From Pseudotabrizicola formosa (GTDB lineage Bacteria; Pseudomonadota; Alphaproteobacteria; Rhodobacterales; Rhodobacteraceae), in NCBI RefSeq assembly GCF_002900965.1, contig NZ_PJOM01000001.1:372001-436000 (forward strand): a stretch of DNA of 64,000 nt, given 5' to 3'. Numbering within the stretch: the stretch's first letter is position 1; the number at the start of each line of letters is the position of its first letter. The position numbers were made by a program, and so were the translations under genes. The notes under the pieces were generated by a model. That model was not told the DNA's origin and ran no database searches. It saw only the letters and a program-made list of their open reading frames with translations. Positions 44,560-53,035 of this stretch are shown here, piece after piece.

Positions 44560-45160
44560 CAGGCTGATCATCACACGTCGCGGCTTTGGCATCGGTCTGG
44601 TCGGAGGGGCCGCCGCTTTGGCCCTGCCGGTGCCCGCCGCCGCCCTGACCGTTGATCAGGCGGGCACGCTGGTCAACAGCATCGTCAACGATGTGAACGC
44701 CACCATCAATTCGGGCAAATCCGCCAGCGCGATGTATGGCGATTTTGAACGGATCTTCGCCCGCTACGCCGATGTGCCCACCATTGCCCGCTCGGCCCTC
44801 GGCCCCGCCGCGCGCGGGGCGTCACAGGCGCAGCTGACCGCCTTCACCAAGGCTTACCAAAGCTATATCGCCCGCAAATACGGCGCCCGCTTCCGCGAAT
44901 TCATCGGCGGCCAGATCGAGGTGACGGGTGCACGGCAGGTGAAAAGCTATTTCGAGGTAATCTCGGTCGCCAAACTGCGCGGTCAGGCCCCGTTTGACCT
45001 GCGCTGGCATGTGTCCGACCGCTCCGGCAAGGATCTGTTCTTCAACATCATCATCGAAGGCGTGAACATGCTGGCCAGCGAACGCACCGAAATCGGCGCC
45101 ATGCTCGACCGCCGCCGGGGTGACATCAACGGGCTGATCGAAGATCTGAAGTCGGCCTGA
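44549..45160 (+). CDS. mlaC: Periplasmic phospholipid-binding protein MlaC
   Basis: 203 residues. ITRRGFGIGLVGGAAALALPVPAAA looks like a twin-arginine signal (Arg10-Arg11), unusual since enteric MlaC uses the Sec route. The Ttg2D/MlaC domain is evident in FERIFARYADVPTIARSALG, FTKAYQSYIARKYGARFREF and FNIIIEGVNMLASERTEI. It ferries phospholipids between MlaA and the inner-membrane complex. It begins inside the end of mlaA, so translation is coupled. Confidence 0.92.
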   Translation: MANDRLIITRRGFGIGLVGGAAALALPVPAAALTVDQAGTLVNSIVNDVNATINSGKSASAMYGDFERIFARYADVPTIARSALGPAARGASQAQLTAFTKAYQSYIARKYGARFREFIGGQIEVTGARQVKSYFEVISVAKLRGQAPFDLRWHVSDRSGKDLFFNIIIEGVNMLASERTEIGAMLDRRRGDINGLIEDLKSA

Positions 45161-45293
45161 GCTGAACGGCACAAGACCGATCGCCCAGCCCCATCGGGTC
45201 AGGTTGCAGCTTTACACGTCAGACGCGCAGTGCAACGGTGAGACGGCATTTGGGCCCCAGCCGAGAACACCTAGGCTAAGCGTGGAGACTGCA

Positions 45294-45716
45294 ATGAAAC
45301 TGTCAGCAGCGCTGTGTGCCTTTTGCCTTCTGGCTTCTGGCCCGACATTTGCCTTTGATCTCCTCCGCGACACCGAGATTTCTGACGACCTGCAACCGAC
45401 TGCCAAAGCCTTCCGCTGTTCCGTGATCGCAGAGCGCGGCGGTCGCACGCTGAATGATGCGGTCTATCTCTTCGGCCATGGGTATCGGCTGGCCGGGGGC
45501 GGCCAAGGCCTGCAACAGGATATGGATATCGAAAATCGTTCGCCCAACGCGTCGCGTGTGGGTCTGGGCCCGACACAAGACTTTTCGATAGGGCGACTGT
45601 ATCAACTGGTCCTGCTGCGCACCGAACTGGAGACGCTCGGGCTCGGGCAGGCGGATCTGCAGGCGCTGTTCAGAGAGGAAGGCTGCCTTGACCTGCTGAG
45701 TGCCGCTCGGCTCTGA
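45294..45716 (+). CDS. Secreted hypothetical protein
   Basis: 140 residues with a Sec signal peptide MKLSAALCAFCLLASGPTFAF. The mature part begins DLLRDTEISDDLQP and contains two cysteines (FRCSV and EEGCL), perhaps a disulfide, and mixed alpha/beta character. I recognise no domain. GGAG lies 7 bp before the ATG. The 133-bp gap after mlaC suggests its own promoter. It is convergent with the penicillin-binding protein gene. Confidence 0.65.
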   Translation: MKLSAALCAFCLLASGPTFAFDLLRDTEISDDLQPTAKAFRCSVIAERGGRTLNDAVYLFGHGYRLAGGGQGLQQDMDIENRSPNASRVGLGPTQDFSIGRLYQLVLLRTELETLGLGQADLQALFREEGCLDLLSAARL

Positions 45717-45796
45717 CGCTGGCTGCCACGGCTGTTTTGACGATGGGGTGCCGAAGCTGGGGTTCCGCCCTCTCGCGCCAGCCGGGGCACCCGCGC

Positions 45797-48085
45797 TCAG
45801 TTGCCAAAGCCCCCCAGCACCTCTTGCAAGATCTGGTCGGCCAGATTGCCCTCTACCGGGCCCTCGTTGATCCATTCCTCCGGCACCGGCCCGTCATAGA
45901 CGATCACATCCTGCGCGGGCATCTCACCCTGTCCGGCAGCCCAGTTGTCCTGCGGCCCGGCGGCAGGCGACTGCCCGTCGGCCATCACATTGGGCGACGG
46001 CGCGTAATAGCCCCCGGGCGGTGACTTCGCCTCGGGGATCAGCATGGCCAGCGGCTGCGGCTGCAGCCCGTCATGCACCCGCACCATCACCTCGCGCCAG
46101 ATTTCCGCCGGCAAGCCACCGCCCGTCACGCCCGTCAGGGGGGCGTTGTCGTCATTGCCCATCCAGACCCCGGCCACATAATCGGCGGTAAAGCCCAGGA
46201 ACCACGCATCGCGCGCCGCCTGCGTCGTGCCGGTCTTGCCCGCCGCCTGCCAGCCGGGAATGCGGGCCCGCGTGCCGGTGCCCTCTTCGATCACCCGGTT
46301 CATCATATAGGTCAGGTACAGCGCCGCATCCTCGCTGATCACCCGCTCCCCCAAGCCGCCGGTCGCGCCCAGCAGCACATCGTCTTCACCCTGCAGGCGC
46401 AACTCGACCAGCCCATAAGGCGTCACCGACGACCCGCCGTTCAGAATGCCGGCATAGGCCCCCGACATCTCCAGCAAGGACGATTCCGACGCCCCCAGCG
46501 CCAGCGCCGGACCATCGGCCAAGGCCGAAACGATGCCGAACCCGTTCGCCACCCGCCGCACCGCGTCACGCCCCACCGCTTCCGACACCCGCACGGCAGG
46601 AATGTTGCGGCTTTCGGCCAGGGCTTGGCTCAGGGTGATCATCCCCTTGAACTGGTTGTCGTAATTCTTCGGCGTCCAGGCCCCCGACCCGGGGATATTG
46701 ATGGTCAGCGGCGTGTCCTCGACGTAATCGGCCGGGGTAAAGCCAAGGTCCATCGCCGCCGCATAGGCAAAGGGCTTGAAGCTCGACCCGGTCTGCCGTT
46801 TCGCCTGCGTGGCGCGGTTGAAACTGCCCGCCGCCATCTGCTCGCGCCCGCCGACCATGGCGCGCACCGCACCATCGGCCGACATCACCACAATCGCCGC
46901 CTGCGCCTTGGACCCTTCTTTCACCTTGGTGTCAAAGATGAACGCCAGCGCGTCTTCGGCCGCCTTCTGCAACCGCTGGTCCAGCGTGGTGCGGATGATC
47001 ACATCCTCGGTGGTGTTCGACGACAGAAAGCTGGGGGTGGATTCCATCACCCAATCGGCGAATGCCCCGCCCGATTGCGTTTCCGCCGCCTTGGACAGCC
47101 GTGCCGGGTTGGCCCGCGCCTCCGCCGCCTGCTCGGGCGTCAGATAGCCTTGCTCTTCCATCAGCCCGACCACCACATTCGCCCGCTCCTGCGAGCGTTG
47201 CAGGTTGTTGGTCGGCGCAAAGCGCGAGGGCGCGGTCAGCAGCCCGGCCAGCATCGCGGCCTCGGCGGGCCCGACCTCATTGGCCGATTTGCCGAAATAG
47301 CGCTGCGACGCGGCCTCGAACCCGCGCGCACCGGCCCCCATATAGGTGCGGTTCAGATAGATCGTCAGGATCTGCTCTTTGGTATACTTGACCTCCATCG
47401 CCATGGCGTAGGGGATTTCCTTGACCTTGCGCCAGATGCCGCCACTGCGGCAGTCCTGCTCGTATTCGGCCTCGTTCTTCCAGTCGGCAGGGTTGTAGGG
47501 CACGCCGATGCACAGCAGCTTGGCCACCTGCTGGGTGATGGTCGATCCGCCATTGCCCGAAAGTGGCCCGCGCCCTTCGCTCAGGTTGATCCGCACCGCC
47601 CCGGCAATGCCGCGCGGGCTGATGCCGAAATGGCGGTAGAACCGCCGGTCCTCGGTCGCGATCACCGCGTTGCGCAGATGGGGCGAGACATTTTCCGCCG
47701 TGATCTGGCCGCCAAATGTCTCACCGCGCCAGGCAAAGACCTGCCCCTCGCGGTCCAGCATGGTGACAGACCCGCGCGCCCGCCCGTCCAGCAACTCGGT
47801 CACCGGCGGCAACTGGCTGTAGAAATAGAACACGGTCAGCGCCAGCACCATGCCCAGCACCGCGCCCGCCCGCCAGGTCACCCCCCACAGCACGCGCCAG
47901 ATCAGCCGCCACAGCCCAAGGATCAGCCCCACGATCAGCCCATGCTGGCGCTTTGGCTTCCGCGGGGCGGGTTTGCGCGGATCGGGTTTGCGCGGGCCGC
48001 CGCCGCCAGAGCCTGACCGTGCAGCCGCCGCCGCATAGCGTTTGTCTGCGGTCAGAGTTCCGCGCCCTTTGCCCGATGTCGCCAT
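45797..48085 (-). CDS. Class A penicillin-binding protein (PBP1A family, transglycosylase/transpeptidase)
   Basis: 762 residues. A basic, Gly/Pro-rich cytoplasmic tail (1-50) precedes one membrane helix (about 72-92). The GT51 domain has the catalytic Glu in ATEDRRFYRHFGI near 143 and GGSTITQQVAKLL. The transpeptidase domain has SSFK near 434 (nucleophile Ser in QTGSSFKPF), SRN (AESRNIPAV) and KTGTT near 615. The C-terminal tail is Pro/acidic rich. It polymerises and cross-links peptidoglycan in the periplasm. It stands alone, divergent from glnK. Confidence 0.93.
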   Translation of the reverse strand: MATSGKGRGTLTADKRYAAAAARSGSGGGGPRKPDPRKPAPRKPKRQHGLIVGLILGLWRLIWRVLWGVTWRAGAVLGMVLALTVFYFYSQLPPVTELLDGRARGSVTMLDREGQVFAWRGETFGGQITAENVSPHLRNAVIATEDRRFYRHFGISPRGIAGAVRINLSEGRGPLSGNGGSTITQQVAKLLCIGVPYNPADWKNEAEYEQDCRSGGIWRKVKEIPYAMAMEVKYTKEQILTIYLNRTYMGAGARGFEAASQRYFGKSANEVGPAEAAMLAGLLTAPSRFAPTNNLQRSQERANVVVGLMEEQGYLTPEQAAEARANPARLSKAAETQSGGAFADWVMESTPSFLSSNTTEDVIIRTTLDQRLQKAAEDALAFIFDTKVKEGSKAQAAIVVMSADGAVRAMVGGREQMAAGSFNRATQAKRQTGSSFKPFAYAAAMDLGFTPADYVEDTPLTINIPGSGAWTPKNYDNQFKGMITLSQALAESRNIPAVRVSEAVGRDAVRRVANGFGIVSALADGPALALGASESSLLEMSGAYAGILNGGSSVTPYGLVELRLQGEDDVLLGATGGLGERVISEDAALYLTYMMNRVIEEGTGTRARIPGWQAAGKTGTTQAARDAWFLGFTADYVAGVWMGNDDNAPLTGVTGGGLPAEIWREVMVRVHDGLQPQPLAMLIPEAKSPPGGYYAPSPNVMADGQSPAAGPQDNWAAGQGEMPAQDVIVYDGPVPEEWINEGPVEGNLADQILQEVLGGFGN

Positions 48086-48203
48086 AGCCTGCCCAACCGT
48101 TTCAAATCGTCTCTTTTGGCCGACTCTAGCCCGGTTCGCGTGGATTGTGGAGAGCAGGGCTTAACGATTCGGATATGTGATCAGCCCAATTTTTAATCAA
48201 ACC

Positions 48204-48227
48204 GCACAATAAGTATAAATTTTGTGC
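48204..48227. promoter_or_regulatory. Inverted repeat in the AT-rich region upstream of glnK
   Basis: GCACAA and TTGTGC are perfect 6-nt arms around 12 AT-rich bases, in a 75-bp island that is far richer in A/T than the rest of the window. It lies about 120 bp before glnK, where nitrogen regulators often bind. It resembles an NtrC site (GCAC...GTGC) but the arms are farther apart than usual, so the protein is unknown. Confidence 0.4.
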
Positions 48228-48286
48228 AGCAAGCTGCCCATTCAGGCAAACATCCGCCGCCGCTTTCTTGTTCTGCCCGTTCGAAA

Positions 48287-48300
48287 GGCGGCTTGTTAGC
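48287..48300 (+). promoter_or_regulatory. Weak sigma54-like -24/-12 element before glnK
   Basis: GG at 48287-48288 and GC at 48299-48300 have the invariant GG-N10-GC spacing, but surrounding bases match TGGCAC/TTGCA only partly. It would give a start about 35 nt before the glnK GTG. Confidence 0.25.
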
Positions 48301-48345
48301 TGCAAGGGCCCACCCCCGGGCCCCACAGAACCGAAGGGGAAGGAC

Positions 48346-48684
48346 GTGAAACTAATCATTGCAGCAATCAAGCCGTTCAAGCTGGAGGAGGTGCGCGAAG
48401 CACTGACCACCATCGGGGTACGCGGCATGATGGTCACCGAGATCAAGGGGTTCGGCAGCCAGTCAGGACATACCGAAATCTATCGCGGTGCCGAATACGC
48501 CGTGAACTTCGTGCCGAAAGTCCGGCTGGAGATCGTGGTCAGTGACAGCCTCGCCGATGCGGTGGTCGAAACCATCCGGGTGACCGCGAAAACCGACAAG
48601 ATCGGCGATGGCAAGATCTTCGTGCTGGATGTCCAGCATGCCGTGCGCGTGCGCACCGGTGAAATCAATGACGATGCGCTCTGA
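48346..48684 (+). CDS. glnK: Nitrogen regulatory protein P-II
   Basis: 112 residues from a GTG with an excellent ribosome site (GGGGAAGGA). MKLIIAAIKPFKLEEVREAL begins the P-II fold; the T-loop HTEIYRGAEYAVNFVPK keeps Tyr51, the uridylylation site; GDGKIFVLDVQHAVRVRTGE forms the B- and C-loops. P-II proteins report 2-oxoglutarate and ATP/ADP and, when not uridylylated, plug the AmtB channel. Adjacency to amtB (28 bp) identifies it as GlnK rather than GlnB. Confidence 0.95.
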   Translation: MKLIIAAIKPFKLEEVREALTTIGVRGMMVTEIKGFGSQSGHTEIYRGAEYAVNFVPKVRLEIVVSDSLADAVVETIRVTAKTDKIGDGKIFVLDVQHAVRVRTGEINDDAL

Positions 48685-48712
48685 CGCGTTGGGGACAGGG
48701 GAAACGCAAAAG

Positions 48713-50065
48713 ATGAACACTTCCATGAAACTTTCTGGCCTGGCCACACTCGGTGTGTCGCTCTTCGCCAGCCTGCCCGCCTGGGCGCAGGATGCCACCG
48801 CCGAGGCGGCCGAGGTCGTGGCCGAAGCCGCACCCGCCGCGGCGATTGACAATGCCTTTATCTTCAACACCCTGCTGTTCCTGATCGGCGGCTTTCTGGT
48901 GTTCTGGATGGCGGCGGGATTTGCCATGCTCGAAGCGGGTCTGGTCCGCTCCAAGAACGTCACCATGCAGCTGACCAAGAACATCGCGCTCTTCTCTATC
49001 GCCTCGCTGATGTACTGGATCGTCGGCTACAACCTGATGTACCCGGGCGACGCCTGGAGCATGACAGGCTATGTCGGCACGCTGTTCTCGCCCAAATCCA
49101 TCGGTGGCGACCCGGATCTGGCGACCGGCTATTCCGCCGGATCGGATTTCTTCTTCCAGCTGATGTTCTGCGCCACCACCGCCTCGATCGTCTCGGGCAC
49201 GCTGGCCGAACGCATCAAGCTCTGGCCCTTCCTGATCTTCACCGTCGTTCTGACCGGGTTTCTCTACCCGATCGAAGCCTCCTGGCAGTGGGGCGGCGGC
49301 TGGTTGTCCGAAGCAGGCTTTTCTGACTTCGCAGGCTCCACCCTTGTCCACGCTGCAGGCGGCTTTGCAGCCCTCGCCGGTGCGCTGATCCTCGGCCCCC
49401 GTCTGGGCAAATACGCCAAGGATGGCCGCGTCAACCCGATGCCGGGCTCCAACCTCGCCTTGGCCACGCTTGGCACCTTCGTGCTCTGGCTGGGCTGGTT
49501 CGGCTTCAACGGGGCCTCGCAACTGGCCCTGGGCACCGAGGCAGATGCCAATGCCGTCTCGATCATCTTTGCCAATACCAACATGGCGGCCGCCGCCGGT
49601 GCCGTTGTGGCCATGATCCTGTCGCAGCTGATCTACAAGAAGGTCGACCTGACCATGGTGCTCAACGGCGCGCTGGCCGGCCTGGTGTCGATCACCGCAG
49701 GCCCGCTCGACCCGTCGCTGTTCGGCGCGGTCTGGATCGGTGGTATCGGCGGCGTGATCGTTCTGGTCGTGGTGCCCATGCTTGACAAGTTCAAGATCGA
49801 CGATGTCGTCGGTGCCATCCCGGTTCACCTTGTGGCGGGCTTCTGGGGCACCATGGCGGTTCCCTTCTACACCGAGGGCACCAGCTTTGGCATGCAGTTC
49901 GTGGGCTTTGCCGCCATCGGCATCTTCATGTTCGTGACCTCGGCCATCGTCTGGGTCATCCTCAAGGCGACCATGGGTCTGCGCCCCAGCCAGGAAGACG
50001 AGATGATGGGTCTGGACAAGGCCGAACTGGGTCTGGAAGCCTACCCCGAGTTTACCAAGGGCTGA
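48713..50065 (+). CDS. amtB: Ammonium channel
   Basis: 450 residues: signal peptide ending PAWAQ, then an Ala/Glu-rich periplasmic segment (about 26-43), then 11 membrane helices. Landmarks are ATTASIVSGTLAER (the conserved Asp/Thr region), the channel histidines in TLVHAAGGFAALAGA and PVHLVAGFWGTMAV, and FLLWLGWFGFN-like FVLWLGWFGFNGAS. It imports ammonium across the inner membrane and is gated by GlnK, encoded just upstream. A strong hairpin terminator follows. Confidence 0.96.
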   Translation: MNTSMKLSGLATLGVSLFASLPAWAQDATAEAAEVVAEAAPAAAIDNAFIFNTLLFLIGGFLVFWMAAGFAMLEAGLVRSKNVTMQLTKNIALFSIASLMYWIVGYNLMYPGDAWSMTGYVGTLFSPKSIGGDPDLATGYSAGSDFFFQLMFCATTASIVSGTLAERIKLWPFLIFTVVLTGFLYPIEASWQWGGGWLSEAGFSDFAGSTLVHAAGGFAALAGALILGPRLGKYAKDGRVNPMPGSNLALATLGTFVLWLGWFGFNGASQLALGTEADANAVSIIFANTNMAAAAGAVVAMILSQLIYKKVDLTMVLNGALAGLVSITAGPLDPSLFGAVWIGGIGGVIVLVVVPMLDKFKIDDVVGAIPVHLVAGFWGTMAVPFYTEGTSFGMQFVGFAAIGIFMFVTSAIVWVILKATMGLRPSQEDEMMGLDKAELGLEAYPEFTKG

Positions 50066-50095
50066 CACCTCCTCCTCCCAGTCAGTCTGAACTCT

Positions 50096-50124
50096 GGCCC
50101 GAACCGCAAGGTTCGGGCCTTTTT
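50096..50124 (+). terminator. Rho-independent terminator of glnK-amtB
   Basis: A perfect 10-bp stem (GGCCCGAACC) with a stable GCAA tetraloop is followed by TTTTT, 30 bp after the amtB stop. Confidence 0.92.
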
Positions 50125-50144
50125 GCTGGCGCAGCCGCGCAGGA

Positions 50145-50171
50145 AAAAGCCCGCGACCAGCGCGGGCTTTT
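50145..50171. terminator. Bidirectional terminator between amtB and the aminotransferase gene
   Basis: AAAAGCCCGCG, a 5-nt loop and CGCGGGCTTTT form an 11-bp perfect stem flanked by A and T runs, so it can end transcription on both strands. It probably serves the minus-strand aminotransferase and backs up the amtB terminator. Confidence 0.88.
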
Positions 50172-50193
50172 CAAGGCCTCGATGCCGCTGGCC

Positions 50194-51372
50194 TCAGCCG
50201 GCAACCTTTGCAATCGCCGCCGCCAGAATGGGCACCGTGCGCGCATTCAACCCGGCAATGTTGATCCGGCTGTCGCCCACCATGTAAATCCCGTGCTCTT
50301 CGCGCAGCACGCTCACCTGCGCCTCGGTCAGGCCAAGCCGGCTGAACATGCCGCGATGATCCGCCACGAAATCAAAGCGGTCCGAATTGGTCGCCTGCCG
50401 CAGCGCATCCGCCAGCGTCTTGCGCAGGGTCAGCATGGATCGCCGCACCTCCTCCAGCTCGGCCTTCCAGTCGGCGCGCAAGGCGTCATCCTCAAGGATC
50501 ATCGTCACCAGCCGCGCGCCGTGATCGGGGGGAAAGCTGTAGTTCTGCCGGTTCAGAAACGCCAGATTTCCCTGCACCACAGCGCGGCGCGCAGGCTCGG
50601 TCAGCGCAATCAGCACCCCCGTCCGCTCGCGGTAAATGCCGAAGTTCTTGGAGCAAGACGCCGCAATCAGCACCTCCGGAAACCGCGCCGCGATCATCCG
50701 TGTCGCCGCCGCATCTTCCTCCAGCCCGTCCCCAAATCCCTGATAGGCCAGATCGATGAAGGGCACGGCTCCCCGCGCCTCCAGCACATCCGCCACCTGC
50801 GCCCATTGATCGGCGGTCAGGTTCGCGCCGGTGGGGTTATGGCAGCAGCCGTGCAGCAGCACGATATCGCCCTTGGCCACCCGGCCCAGATCCTCCAGCA
50901 CCCCGGCAAAATCCACGCCCCGCGTCTCGGCGTCGAAATAGCGGTACTCGGCCATCTTCATGCCGAGATACTTGAGGATCGACGGATGGTTCGGCCAGGT
51001 CGGGTTCGAAATCCACACCGTCGCCCCCGGTGACGCCAGCTTGATCAGCTCCAGCGCCTGCCGGATCGCCCCGGTGCCGCCCGGCGTCGCCACCGATGCC
51101 GCGCGGTCGGCAAAGCCGTCGCCAAGGATCATCGCCACCATCGCCGCGTTATAGGCAGGCTCGCCCGCCAGCCCGGTATAGGTCTTGGTGGTCTCCACCT
51201 CCCACAGCTTCTTCTCCGCCGCCTTCACCGCCCGCATCACCGGGGTCAGCCCGGTGGCGTCCTTGTAGACCCCGACGCCAAGGTCAATCTTGGTGTCGCG
51301 CGGGTCATCGCGGTACATGGCAATCAGTTGCAGGATCTTGTCCTGCGGTTGCGGGTTCAGAGCTTCCAGCAT
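50194..51372 (-). CDS. Aromatic/aspartate aminotransferase, class I (TyrB/AspC type)
   Basis: 392 residues of the PLP fold type I, subgroup I-alpha. MLEALNPQPQDKILQLIAMYRDDPRDTKIDLGVGVYKD is the standard start. The active-site Lys is in ASCSKNFGIYRERTG; HGCCHNPTGANLT has the Asn, FIDLAYQGFGDG the Asp and Tyr, and SRINIAGLN the substrate-carboxylate Arg. It transfers amino groups between aspartate or aromatic amino acids and 2-oxoglutarate. Four bp separate it from sseA upstream, so the two are an operon. Whether it prefers Asp or aromatic substrates is not clear. Confidence 0.93.
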   Translation of the reverse strand: MLEALNPQPQDKILQLIAMYRDDPRDTKIDLGVGVYKDATGLTPVMRAVKAAEKKLWEVETTKTYTGLAGEPAYNAAMVAMILGDGFADRAASVATPGGTGAIRQALELIKLASPGATVWISNPTWPNHPSILKYLGMKMAEYRYFDAETRGVDFAGVLEDLGRVAKGDIVLLHGCCHNPTGANLTADQWAQVADVLEARGAVPFIDLAYQGFGDGLEEDAAATRMIAARFPEVLIAASCSKNFGIYRERTGVLIALTEPARRAVVQGNLAFLNRQNYSFPPDHGARLVTMILEDDALRADWKAELEEVRRSMLTLRKTLADALRQATNSDRFDFVADHRGMFSRLGLTEAQVSVLREEHGIYMVGDSRINIAGLNARTVPILAAAIAKVAG

Positions 51373-51376
51373 TGGC

Positions 51377-52249
51377 CTATCCTTTGGCGACGGCAAGATC
51401 TTCGTACATGCCCCATTCGGACCAGGATCCGTCATAGAGCGCATGATTGCGGTGCCCGATCCGTTCCAGCGCAAGGCTCAGGATCGCAGCCGTGACGCCC
51501 GACCCGCAAGAGGTGATGGCAGGGCGCGACAGATCCACCCCCGCCGCCTCGAACACCGCTTTCAGTTCGGCAGGTGCCTTCATGGTGCCGTCACCGTTCA
51601 ACAGCGTGGCAAAAGGCACATTCTTCGACCCCGGAATATGGCCCGATCGCAACCCGGCCCGCGGCTCCGCCACCTCACCGCGAAAGCGGGCGGCGGCGCG
51701 GGCGTCGATGATCTCGGCCTGCGCCAGCTTGGCGGCATGGGCCACCTGCGTCACATCCTTGACCAGATGGTTCTGGCGGCTGACGGTCATGTGCCGGTCG
51801 CGCACCACCGGCGGCAGGTCTTCCACCTCGCGCCCCTCGGCCCGCCACTTCGGCAGGCCGCCATCCAGCACCGCCACATCCATCTTGCCCATCAGCCGGA
51901 AGGTCCACCAGACCCGGGCGGCGGAGAACAGGCCCGACGCGTCATAGACCACCACCTGATGCCCGTCGCCCACCCCCATCGCCCGCATCCGGCTCATGAA
52001 CTTCTCCACCGGCGGGGCCATGTGGGGCAGGGTGGACCGCTGATCGCTGATCTCTTCAATATCGAAAAACCGCGCGCCTGGAATATGCGCCGCCGCATAC
52101 TCCGCCTTTGCGTCGCGGCCAGAATCCGGCATGAACCAAGACGCATCCAGCACCCGCAGGTCGGGGTCTTTCAGATGCGCCGCCAGCCAGCCGGTCGACA
52201 CCAGCGTTCTGGGATCATCAAGGGGCGAGGGTGTCACAAGGCTTGTCAT
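51377..52249 (-). CDS. sseA: 3-mercaptopyruvate sulfurtransferase
   Basis: 290 residues with two rhodanese domains. The N-terminal one (about 10-130) has LDASWFMPDSGRDAKAEYAAAHIPGARFFDI; the C-terminal one has the active-site loop CGSGVTA (the CG(S/T)GVT form typical of mercaptopyruvate rather than thiosulfate enzymes) and DGSWSEWG. It moves sulfur from 3-mercaptopyruvate, which an aspartate-type aminotransferase can make from cysteine. That gives a plausible reason for the operon with the aminotransferase gene, which is inference. Confidence 0.94.
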   Translation of the reverse strand: MTSLVTPSPLDDPRTLVSTGWLAAHLKDPDLRVLDASWFMPDSGRDAKAEYAAAHIPGARFFDIEEISDQRSTLPHMAPPVEKFMSRMRAMGVGDGHQVVVYDASGLFSAARVWWTFRLMGKMDVAVLDGGLPKWRAEGREVEDLPPVVRDRHMTVSRQNHLVKDVTQVAHAAKLAQAEIIDARAAARFRGEVAEPRAGLRSGHIPGSKNVPFATLLNGDGTMKAPAELKAVFEAAGVDLSRPAITSCGSGVTAAILSLALERIGHRNHALYDGSWSEWGMYEDLAVAKG

Positions 52250-52405
52250 GCGTCAGGCTCCGCGCGGGTCAGCCCCGGCATATATCGGCAGGGGCAGGCA
52301 GAGCAAGGGCGCAGGCGCTGTCGTCGGGGGACCGCCCCGGAAAACCCGGCGTTCTGGCAGACCGTACCGGCCCTTTGGTCCTGCGCACACACGTCATGAC
52401 ACTAG

Positions 52406-52449
52406 CCATACGCAAGCCATACACAAACCATACGCCCGCCATACCCAAA
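52406..52449. repeat. Four-copy tandem repeat with exact 11-bp period
   Basis: CCATAC occurs at 52406, 52417, 52428 and 52439, each followed by a 5-nt A/C/G spacer (GCAAG, ACAAA, GCCCG, CCAAA). The array fills 44 bp of the 246-bp region between sseA and smpB, about 157 bp upstream of the sseA start. The rest of that region shows nothing I can name. Seen directly; role unknown. Confidence 0.8.
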
Positions 52450-52495
52450 ACAACGCACGTCCCACCCGGCCCAAGACCCCGCCAGACGAGGCACC

Positions 52496-52978
52496 TCAGT
52501 CCCGGCGGCTTTCCTTCATGATCCGCGCTTTCTGCCGGTCCCAGTCGCGCTTGGCGCTGGTCTCGCGCTTGTCGGCCAGCTTCTTGCCCTTGGCGACGCC
52601 GAGCTTGATCTTCACGATCCCGCGCTCGTTGAAATACATCTTGATCGGCACGATGGTCATGCCTTCTCGCGCGGTCGAATTCCACAACCGCGCCAATTCC
52701 CGCTTTGAAACCAACAGCTTGCGGCGGCGGCGCTCATCATGGCTGTCCCAGTGGTTCGACTGGGTATAGGGCGCGATATAGCCGTTGATCAGCCACAACT
52801 CGCCGCCCTCAACGCTCGCATAGCTGTCGCCGATGTTCGATCCGCCCTTGCGCAGCGACTTCACCTCGGACCCTTGCAGCATGATCCCGGCTTCCAGATC
52901 GGATTCAATATGATAGTCGAACCGCGCGCGGCGATTCTCGGCAATCAGCTTGGAATTGGGATCGGAAATCTTGACCAT
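52496..52978 (-). CDS. smpB: SsrA-binding protein (tmRNA partner)
   Basis: 160 residues, standard length. [55 protein letters not shown] and the basic C-terminal tail [24 protein letters not shown] are the SmpB signatures; the tail enters the ribosome mRNA channel. With tmRNA it rescues stalled ribosomes. Start at [10 protein letters not shown]; a longer in-frame start adds ten residues without support. I did not see the tmRNA gene in the window. Confidence 0.96.
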   Translation of the reverse strand: MVKISDPNSKLIAENRRARFDYHIESDLEAGIMLQGSEVKSLRKGGSNIGDSYASVEGGELWLINGYIAPYTQSNHWDSHDERRRRKLLVSKRELARLWNSTAREGMTIVPIKMYFNERGIVKIKLGVAKGKKLADKRETSAKRDWDRQKARIMKESRRD

Positions 52979-53035
52979 GCGTGTCACATAAGCGCGGTGC
53001 AGGCCCAAGTCCAGATGGCCAGACGCGAAGACGCG

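Noticed and set aside
46073-48016. Long open frame antisense to the class A penicillin-binding protein
   Set aside because: The minus-strand protein has every catalytic motif of its family; the antisense product is Arg/His/Pro rich and has no ribosome site.
52406-52449. CRISPR array
   Set aside because: The period is 11 bp with no unique 30-bp spacers and no cas genes in the window, so it is a short tandem repeat.
52250-52495. tmRNA gene beside smpB
   Set aside because: No tRNA-like acceptor end or Ala-rich tag frame seen in the gap; tmRNA is often unlinked to smpB.
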